This document shows, in pieces, positions 1 to 5,131 of a DNA stretch of 5,131 nt. Every line of letters begins with the position of its first letter. The first letter of the stretch is position 1. The notes beneath the pieces are model-generated. The model worked only from the letters and a program-made list of their open reading frames with translations. It was not told the DNA's origin and made no database searches. The translations under genes and the position numbers were made by a program. This stretch comes from Bacteroidales bacterium (GTDB lineage Bacteria; Bacteroidota; Bacteroidia; Bacteroidales; B18-G4): positions 1 to 5,131 of the forward strand of contig JAUXCL010000180.1 of assembly GCA_030618905.1 (NCBI GenBank), written 5' to 3'.

Positions 1-74
1 AAGGGGTATTACACAATGAAATAGTTAGAAAGGTGCAGAAAAGAAATAATGATTTTATTGCTTCCTGGATAGCA

Positions 75-227
75 TTATTCCGGGCAAATGCTCTCCATAG
101 AAGAGTTCGCAAATTGATATGTTTGGGTTGTGCTATCAAGTACTATTTCTTCCTGATTATCTGCCTCAATATATGCAAAAAATTTAATATATGAATAAAT
201 TGTACATTGTAAATACAGAATTGTAAA
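75..227 (-). pseudogene. Protein-like open frame without a start codon, possible gene remnant
   Basis: Read leftward, this frame is open for 50 codons and ends at a TAA (75-77). Its last 34 codons give a polar, protein-like sequence (AYIEADNQEEIVLDSTTQTY, continuing to MESICPE). No ATG, GTG or TTG start lies before this part; the only ATG is eight codons from the stop. The upstream part runs into the AT-rich 7-bp repeat and looks non-coding. It could be the 3' remnant of a decayed gene, or a chance open frame. The family is not recognised. The antisense plus-strand frame (3-194, open to the left edge) is an equally untested alternative, giving a hydrophobic, Cys- and Lys-rich peptide. Confidence 0.2.
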
Positions 228-230
228 TTA
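199..230. repeat. Degenerate tandem heptamer (ATTGTAA/ATTGTAC)
   Basis: Successive 7-base units read ATTGTAC (199-205), ATTGTAA (206-212), ATACAGA (213-219, diverged), ATTGTAA (220-226) and ATTA, the start of a fifth. The 9-mer ATTGTAAAT occurs twice, 14 bases apart (206-214 and 220-228), as a 7-bp period predicts. The tract lies between the protein-like remnant and the GC-rich inverted repeat. It may be an intergenic microsatellite produced by replication slippage; a protein-binding role is not excluded. Confidence 0.55.
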
Positions 231-233
231 CAC

Positions 234-264
234 CGGGGTGCGGCCCTTCGACCGGCTCCCCCCG
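234..264 (-). terminator. GC-rich imperfect inverted repeat downstream of the propeller gene, weak terminator candidate
   Basis: CGGGG (234-238) pairs with CCCCG (260-264), and inside it CGG (241-243) pairs with CCG (252-254), separated by small internal loops and closed by an eight-base loop. The element begins 84 bases past the stop codon of the propeller gene. In the minus-strand transcript it is followed by an AU-rich stretch (GTGTAATTTAC) rather than a clean U-run, so it is not a textbook intrinsic terminator. The core CCCTTCGACCGGCTC also resembles palindromic intergenic repeats with a CCCTTCGAC core. Either reading is tentative. Confidence 0.25.
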
Positions 265-347
265 AAAGATTCAGCGAAGCTAAACCTCCTGTTTCAATAT
301 GTAGCCACCAGGTCTTTTCCGGCCCCTGTTAGATGCTGCCGCACCAG

Positions 348-3300
348 CTATTCTTTAACTACCTTGACATTGAACAGTGTCCCTCCAGAGTCGCGAAGCT
401 GAATAAAATATATCCCGGAAGGGTAGGCCTGGAGATCAAAAGAATATTCTTTAACACTTCTGCCGATACTGCCTTTGTCAATTATCTGACCCTTAATATT
501 CATAAGTTTATAATTAAATGGGCCATGCTGAGGTAATGAAATGCTTACCTGACTGTTGCTTGGAACCGGAAAGGCCTTTATTTCATGCCGTGTATATTCC
601 GGGTTAATACCATAGGTGAGATCAGTACAGCCTACCATGCTGAACTCAGCTGCTGAAGCCCAGGCATTCCCATTTACCTCAGACAAAGCGAGCAAGCGGA
701 AATACTTTCCGATGATACCTTCAGGAAAGTCGATACTTTGCGGAGCAGAGGTGTTTTCAAAAGAACCGATGCTGACAGCGTCTCCCCAGTTGAATTGGTC
801 CTCGCTGACGTAAAGTTCATAGTCTTTAATTCTTCCATTAACACCATCCTGCCTCGTAAGATATGTAAAAGAATATATCCTGTAGGTATCTCCAAGGTCA
901 ACCTGGATCTCATGCGGGTAAGGATCACTTCCTGTGCTCCACCGGGTATGCCAGATGGTTTCCGGATCATCATCGAAGCTCATAATGGCCAGCCCGGGAT
1001 AATTGGTTTCTTCACTGTCAACATAAACCAACTCCCAGATATCCTTTGGAAGATCGGCCGGGTTGCTGCAATCCTCTATTGAGGGGCAGGTGCTTGTGGT
1101 GAACATGTCGGGGATGGTTTTACTGTAAGTGTTACCGTTTTTGGTGATGTTTAGCGTAACGCTGTATGATCCCGGATTTCCCAGCACTACCCTTGGATTT
1201 CTCATATTCGTATCTTCAATATAAACAGGATCGGGTGTGATGTTCCATGTCCATTCGGCGCCCTCATGGTTCATAATACTATGGTCCTCGAAATACAGGG
1301 TGTCGAGCATACAGTTAAAATAGGATCGTTCCACCCATGGATTGATGACAGGTTCAAATTCCGGTTCTTTAAGCGTCGATTCCCAGATTCCTCCGCTCCC
1401 TGCGACCCTTAACTTTCCATCCCTGAAAAAGGGCATTGCCATGTTCACTGACATCCCGGCAGGATAATCTGTGTCGAATGCGGCCCAATCATCCAGTTCT
1501 TCAGTGCGGTAATAAACTCCTGCAAGTGATCCGCCGCGTGATGTTGTGAATAAATATACGATATCCGATTGGTTATCTGAGGGTTGTACGCAAATGCATT
1601 TGGTGTATTCTGAAAGGGTGCCTGTCCATTCTTCCCAGCTGTCGCCACCGTCTTCAGAGCGGAAAACCTTGCCGATATCGCTCGACCAGGTGCCATTTTG
1701 CAGGCAGGCATAAACCAGGTTCTCGTCATAAGGTGAGATGGCAAAGAATAATTTTCCTTTCCAGTAACTTGTACCATTAGGACTGCTGCACAATGCGGGT
1801 TTTAGGCTCCAGCTTAATCCTCCATCTTCACTCTTATACAAACCCTGATTTACAACATCAGCATAAAAAATATCCGGGTTGCTATAACTGATCTGCAGGT
1901 AGCGTACCCTGTTTGGGAAAGTATATAGCAAGTCATAGGAAACACCCAGATCAGTGCTTTTCCAGAATCCATTCTCTTCGCCAAGGTAAAAAGTACCATA
2001 ATAATTCGGATGGGTTACCAGGTTTCCCCTTCTGCCACCATACTCATCCATATTGGGATATTTACTAAAGATAAACCTTCCTTCAGGTGCTGACTCGGCT
2101 GTAGGCGGAAGGATCCAACCATTGCCCAGGTCATTAAAGGCAGCATGCCTGCTTCTGCCCTGTACCATCCATCCGGTGGGCGATTCGGCACCGCCCATGC
2201 GTAATGCTTTGGGCTGATAAAAATCGGCAATGGCGGTATTTCCATTATGGTACCTGCCCCCAACAACGATATCCTCGTTCCATCCCTGGTCAAAACCCCA
2301 CATATCAGAACCAATCAGGTTATTTATCCGAACATGATAATTCGATTGCAATAAAAAGTTATCGCTTGTGAAATTCATTCCACCATCAGTAGAAACCCAG
2401 GTATTTCCTGTGGGAAGCATTTTTATATCCTGAATATCCGGATGAATGCTGAAATTCCCTGAATAACCCCCGACGGCGGAGAAGCTGTTTCCTCCATTCA
2501 GTGATTTAAAAAGTGTCGTGGTGCCCACAAGAATGATGTCCGGATTAATAGGGGAGACGTCAAGAACGAGATCAAAATACCCCTGTCCGTTGTTCATTCC
2601 GAACGATGATGTTTGTCCTGTTGCCAACAGGCTCCATGACCAGTTCCCATTATCAAGGTTGCCCTGATAAAGATATGGTGTATTGTCTGAACTCAGCATA
2701 ATAACCCACAGCATGTCCGGGTTGGCAGGGCTCACAGCCAGTAAGCCCCCACTTGTCTCATTTATGGAAGACGGAAATGAAGGTTCAAGACTGAAGCTCT
2801 GGCCTCCGTCATTTGAAACGGCAAGAGCAAAATTGTTTCCACTCCTGGTCAAAGCATAGATAATGTTATGATCATCCGGTTTGATATCTATATCCCAGGA
2901 GGAGTCGTACCATTTTTGTGCCCAGGTATTTCCACCATCTGTGCTTAGATGGACTCCGTTTGATGAGGAAGAAATTATTATTTGCGGATTCGCATCATCT
3001 ATCTTCAATCTATTCGCATAGAACAGGCTTCCACTTGATAATAAAGGGAGCCAACTCTGGCCTCCATCCGTAGTTTTATGCAGCTGGTTCCCGGCCGAGA
3101 CATATACGATATCCGCATCATTGGGATGAATGGCCACAGCGGTAACAGCCCCACCAAAAGGATATTCAGGAACAAGCAATTGCCAGCTCATCCCGGCATC
3201 ATTGGTCTTATTCACATAGCCGGTTTCCGTACCGCAGTATAGTATATTATGATCAGATGCTGCCACATCAAATGAATACACATTTACCTGCCAGGGACAG

Positions 3301-3770
3301 GATAGCGGATCGTTTGAGGAGCCCGATTCATTCAGCCAGAATGTTTCTTTGGGCCCAAGGAAAACCCAGTTTGATTCATCTCTTGTATTAGCTTTTTTCC
3401 GGGCATTCACCTGGGCCTCATTCAAATTCTTATAATAAGAGCTGAGGCCAGGAAGAGAGATAGTTCCGTCACTTTGAGCATAAGGCCCAACTGCACGATT
3501 CCAAAGTTTGAAATATCTGGTCAAAGGATCCTTAATGTTTCCATGTTCCTGGATATAAGAATCATATTTCGCGGTAATCTCTTCATAATTAACAGGATAT
3601 TCATACAGCATTTTCCCCCATTCGGGATAACTGTTATCAAACGCAGGCTTATAATCCCGGATAAGGCCGGGGAAATAATCATAAGGAGTAAAAATGGCCT
3701 GGGCAGATGCGCCCAGACACATGATGGTAAAAAGCAAGATGCTTAATGACCCGGATATTAAATTTTTCAT
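348..3770 (-). CDS. Secreted Asp-box beta-propeller protein with PKD, F5/8 type C and T9SS type A sorting domains
   Basis: This 1140-residue protein is predicted to be exported by Sec and then carried across the outer membrane by the type IX system to the cell surface or medium. Residues 1-23/25 form a signal peptide (MKNLISG, a hydrophobic core, then ASAQA). Nine Asp-boxes (S/T-x-D-x-G-x-x-W/F) are readable near residues 188, 232, 275, 318, 422, 459, 604, 646 and 704, most preceded by an NPDIVY-like strand; weaker blades lie near 347 and 754. This is the sortilin/VPS10-, GH74- or sialidase-like propeller fold, perhaps two propellers. A PKD-like domain follows (about 808-892, WTWNITP and NPGSYSVTLNI), then an F5/8 type C domain (about 909-1048, TIWHTRW and PHEIQVDLG) and a sorting domain (about 1066-1140, YPSGIYFIQL). 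The frame extends to a TTG nine codons upstream, but the ATG at 3770 directly precedes the signal peptide and is preferred. No catalytic residues could be assigned. A role in glycan or protein binding, adhesion or hydrolysis is inference only. Confidence 0.93.
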   Translation of the reverse strand: MKNLISGSLSILLFTIMCLGASAQAIFTPYDYFPGLIRDYKPAFDNSYPEWGKMLYEYPVNYEEITAKYDSYIQEHGNIKDPLTRYFKLWNRAVGPYAQSDGTISLPGLSSYYKNLNEAQVNARKKANTRDESNWVFLGPKETFWLNESGSSNDPLSCPWQVNVYSFDVAASDHNILYCGTETGYVNKTNDAGMSWQLLVPEYPFGGAVTAVAIHPNDADIVYVSAGNQLHKTTDGGQSWLPLLSSGSLFYANRLKIDDANPQIIISSSSNGVHLSTDGGNTWAQKWYDSSWDIDIKPDDHNIIYALTRSGNNFALAVSNDGGQSFSLEPSFPSSINETSGGLLAVSPANPDMLWVIMLSSDNTPYLYQGNLDNGNWSWSLLATGQTSSFGMNNGQGYFDLVLDVSPINPDIILVGTTTLFKSLNGGNSFSAVGGYSGNFSIHPDIQDIKMLPTGNTWVSTDGGMNFTSDNFLLQSNYHVRINNLIGSDMWGFDQGWNEDIVVGGRYHNGNTAIADFYQPKALRMGGAESPTGWMVQGRSRHAAFNDLGNGWILPPTAESAPEGRFIFSKYPNMDEYGGRRGNLVTHPNYYGTFYLGEENGFWKSTDLGVSYDLLYTFPNRVRYLQISYSNPDIFYADVVNQGLYKSEDGGLSWSLKPALCSSPNGTSYWKGKLFFAISPYDENLVYACLQNGTWSSDIGKVFRSEDGGDSWEEWTGTLSEYTKCICVQPSDNQSDIVYLFTTSRGGSLAGVYYRTEELDDWAAFDTDYPAGMSVNMAMPFFRDGKLRVAGSGGIWESTLKEPEFEPVINPWVERSYFNCMLDTLYFEDHSIMNHEGAEWTWNITPDPVYIEDTNMRNPRVVLGNPGSYSVTLNITKNGNTYSKTIPDMFTTSTCPSIEDCSNPADLPKDIWELVYVDSEETNYPGLAIMSFDDDPETIWHTRWSTGSDPYPHEIQVDLGDTYRIYSFTYLTRQDGVNGRIKDYELYVSEDQFNWGDAVSIGSFENTSAPQSIDFPEGIIGKYFRLLALSEVNGNAWASAAEFSMVGCTDLTYGINPEYTRHEIKAFPVPSNSQVSISLPQHGPFNYKLMNIKGQIIDKGSIGRSVKEYSFDLQAYPSGIYFIQLRDSGGTLFNVKVVKE

Positions 3771-3794
3771 GTGCGGCAGTTTAGAATTCTGATC

Positions 3795-3802
3795 CAAAAG
3801 TA
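3795..3802 (-). promoter_or_regulatory. Possible Bacteroidota -7 promoter element (TACTTTTG)
   Basis: TACTTTTG matches the Bacteroidota -7 consensus TAnnTTTG at every fixed position and lies 24 bases upstream of the preferred ATG at 3770. A matching -33 TTTG is not seen at the usual spacing; the sequence there is GATTAG-like. If the element is real, the leader is short and the alternative TTG start at 3797 falls inside the promoter, which favours the ATG. No Shine-Dalgarno sequence is visible, which is ordinary in this phylum. One such octamer is expected by chance in a window of this size, so only its placement supports it. Confidence 0.3.
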
Positions 3803-3920
3803 ATTCAATTAGCTGAATAGTCTAATCCGGCCGATCATACTTACAACAACCAGGCAGTTCATTATAAACATCCTCTGCTGCTGTTTGGTTCTCTGTATCA
3901 TGGCCGACAGCGGCAATTGA

Positions 3921-5131
3921 TTATTCCTTTCCCATGTCCATATTACCGTGATCATGTCCCGTTGACACTTTTCCACCTTCAGGGTTCATCATACTTGGTT
4001 TTCCAGCCAGTTGAGATGCGGCATCAATTTTAAATACACCATTCATCACTATTTCTTCACCTTCATTTATTCCTGAGAATACTACATAAAAATTTCCTGC
4101 CTCCGGTCCGGGGATTATCTCGCGATATGTAAATGAAGGCGTTTCCCGTCCGGGAACTTTTATGTAAACAACTGCACGTTTACCTGTCCAGAGTATTGAT
4201 GATTTTGGAATCAGGAGTTCATTTATATTTTCGTCAAGCCTTGATTGAAGGATTCCATTTACAAACATTTCTGGCTTTAGAGTAAGGTCAGCATTCGCAA
4301 CCTCCACACGCACCTGTGCGACCCTGGTTTTGGCATTAATAAAGGGGTCGATATACTTTACTTTTGCAGAAAATATCCTGTTTGGCAGGGATTGTAAAGT
4401 AAATGTCAGATTATCACCTAATTTAATCCATGGCAAATCGCTTTCATAAGCATCAAACATTACCCAGACATTCTTCAGGTCAATAACCTCGAACAAGGGT
4501 GAGCCTTCTTTTACATAATCCCCAACAGACACATGACGCATTGTTACAGTCCCACTGATTGGAGAAAGGACATCAAAATACAAGCTGGGTTCTCCCGTTT
4601 CTTCAATTGCAGTAATCTGTTCCTCAGTCAAATCCCAAAGTTTAAGTTTGCTCCGTGAGGCCTTATAGAAAGATGGGTTTGATTCTTTATATTTGACAGC
4701 TTCAATTAATTCTTTTTGTGCTGTGATCAAATCCGGTGAATAAATATTGCCTAATTTTTGACCCTTCCTGACATGTTGGCCCGTATAGTTCACCGACAGC
4801 GATTCAATTCTCCCTCCAAAACGAGCAGTGAGTTCAGATATATTACGTTCATCTGGTTTTACTTTTCCTAAGAGATGTATGGTTTTTTCCGGGATACCAC
4901 GATGGACGATCATTGTTTGCACATTTGCCAGCTCAATGGCAGATTGAGTCATTTGAATTTCACCAGGATCAACATTCTCATCATCCGATTGCAATGTGTT
5001 TACCGGTATTAAATCCATGGCACAGATCGGGCAAAGTCCAGGTTCATTTTGCCTGATTTGCGGGTGCATCGAACAGGTATATATTGTCTCTTTATCCTGC
5101 TGCTCCATTTCATGCTTATGTGCTTCATGAT
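3921..5131 (-). CDS. RND efflux periplasmic adaptor, CusB type (5' end outside the window)
   Basis: This is the membrane fusion protein of a tripartite heavy-metal efflux pump, bridging an inner-membrane RND transporter and an outer-membrane channel in the periplasm. Counting from the ATG at 5108, residues 9-36 form a heavy-metal-binding finger (YTCSMHP, then CPICAMDL). Residues 95-134 are the first half of the barrel-sandwich domain (GGRIESLSV, GQHVRKGQKL). Residues 128-172 are a helical hairpin. Residues 178-210 are the second lipoyl-like half (SPISGTVTMRHVSVGDYV). A beta-barrel (about 212-290) and a membrane-proximal region (about 295-372, GVFKIDAASQLAGKP) follow. The tail is His/Met-rich (GHDHGNMDMGKE), plausibly metal-binding, and no DUF3347-like extension follows. 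The ATG at 5108 has no signal peptide after it, and seven further sense codons (HEAHKHE) run to the window edge in frame. The true start is therefore probably beyond 5131. Copper/silver is the likeliest substrate by family; other divalent metals are possible. Confidence 0.95.
   Translation of the reverse strand, partial: HEAHKHEMEQQDKETIYTCSMHPQIRQNEPGLCPICAMDLIPVNTLQSDDENVDPGEIQMTQSAIELANVQTMIVHRGIPEKTIHLLGKVKPDERNISELTARFGGRIESLSVNYTGQHVRKGQKLGNIYSPDLITAQKELIEAVKYKESNPSFYKASRSKLKLWDLTEEQITAIEETGEPSLYFDVLSPISGTVTMRHVSVGDYVKEGSPLFEVIDLKNVWVMFDAYESDLPWIKLGDNLTFTLQSLPNRIFSAKVKYIDPFINAKTRVAQVRVEVANADLTLKPEMFVNGILQSRLDENINELLIPKSSILWTGKRAVVYIKVPGRETPSFTYREIIPGPEAGNFYVVFSGINEGEEIVMNGVFKIDAASQLAGKPSMMNPEGGKVSTGHDHGNMDMGKE

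Larger units (their letters stand above)
1..347. other. Left intergenic flank without a convincing gene
   Basis: No frame on either strand has both a start codon and recognisable protein features. On the plus strand a frame is open from the window edge to a TGA at 192-194, and on the minus strand one is open over 75-227; they share codon register, so at most one is real. The stretch from about 170 to 230 is AT-rich and contains 7-bp units. The part from 233 to 264 is abruptly GC-rich. Both lie downstream of the propeller gene's stop codon (TAG, 348-350), so part of this flank is its 3' untranslated region. Confidence 0.6.

Noticed and set aside
118..125. TATGTTTG on the plus strand, matching the Bacteroidota -7 consensus.
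   Set aside because: There is no -33 element at the right spacing and no gene starting downstream on the plus strand; a chance match is expected at this frequency.
270..284. Short inverted repeat TTCAGC-GAA-GCTAAA in the left flank.
   Set aside because: The stem contains a G-U pair in RNA, the loop is three bases and no U-run follows on either strand, so terminator function is not supported.
333..536. A 67-codon plus-strand frame overlapping the 3' end of the propeller gene.
   Set aside because: Most of it is antisense to the T9SS sorting domain, whose reading frame carries recognisable motifs; it has no features of its own.
616..2314. Several 65-114-codon open frames on both strands inside the propeller gene.
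   Set aside because: They lie wholly within a well-supported coding frame, show no domain features, and are best explained as shadow frames of it.
3474..3746. A 90-codon plus-strand frame antisense to the propeller gene's N-terminus.
   Set aside because: The opposite frame encodes the signal peptide and mature N-terminus of a convincing protein; this frame shows no domain or start signal.
3809..3901. A 30-codon minus-strand frame starting with ATG between the two genes (MIQRTKQQQ, then a hydrophobic stretch).
   Set aside because: It has no ribosome-binding signal or recognisable homology, and short open frames like this arise by chance. A single-membrane-segment micropeptide cannot be excluded but is not supported.
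3903..3914. Small hairpin GCCG-ACAG-CGGC just downstream of the adaptor stop codon.
   Set aside because: The stem is only four base pairs and no T-run follows on the minus-strand transcript, so it is not a credible intrinsic terminator.

Overview
The window looks like chromosome from a member of the Bacteroidota. The main reason is the large gene, which encodes a secreted protein ending in a Por/type IX secretion (T9SS) C-terminal sorting domain, a system restricted to that phylum. The second gene, an RND metal-efflux adaptor with an N-terminal heavy-metal-binding finger, is of a kind common in Bacteroidota. No RNA gene, CRISPR array, insertion sequence or phage gene is visible.

Layout, left to right. 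Positions 1-347 hold no convincing gene. They contain a short protein-like but start-less frame, an AT-rich stretch of 7-bp units, and a GC-rich imperfect inverted repeat. Positions 348-3770 (minus strand) hold one 1140-residue exported protein: signal peptide, many Asp-box (BNR/sortilin-like) beta-propeller blades, a PKD-like domain, an F5/8 type C (discoidin) domain and a T9SS type A sorting domain. Positions 3771-3920 are a short intergenic gap with a possible Bacteroidota-type -7 promoter element. Positions 3921-5131 (minus strand) hold a CusB-type periplasmic adaptor whose reading frame stays open to the right edge, so its N-terminus lies outside the window.

How the genes relate. Both genes read leftward. 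The adaptor is probably the distal part of a heavy-metal (copper/silver-type) tripartite efflux operon, whose inner-membrane pump and outer-membrane channel would lie to the right. The propeller protein has no evident link to metal export. The 150-bp gap and possible promoter suggest it is a separate unit or only loosely cotranscribed. I found no clearly undescribed system. The items most worth a second look are the unusual middle segment of the propeller protein, the truncated start of the adaptor, and the repeat-bearing left flank.
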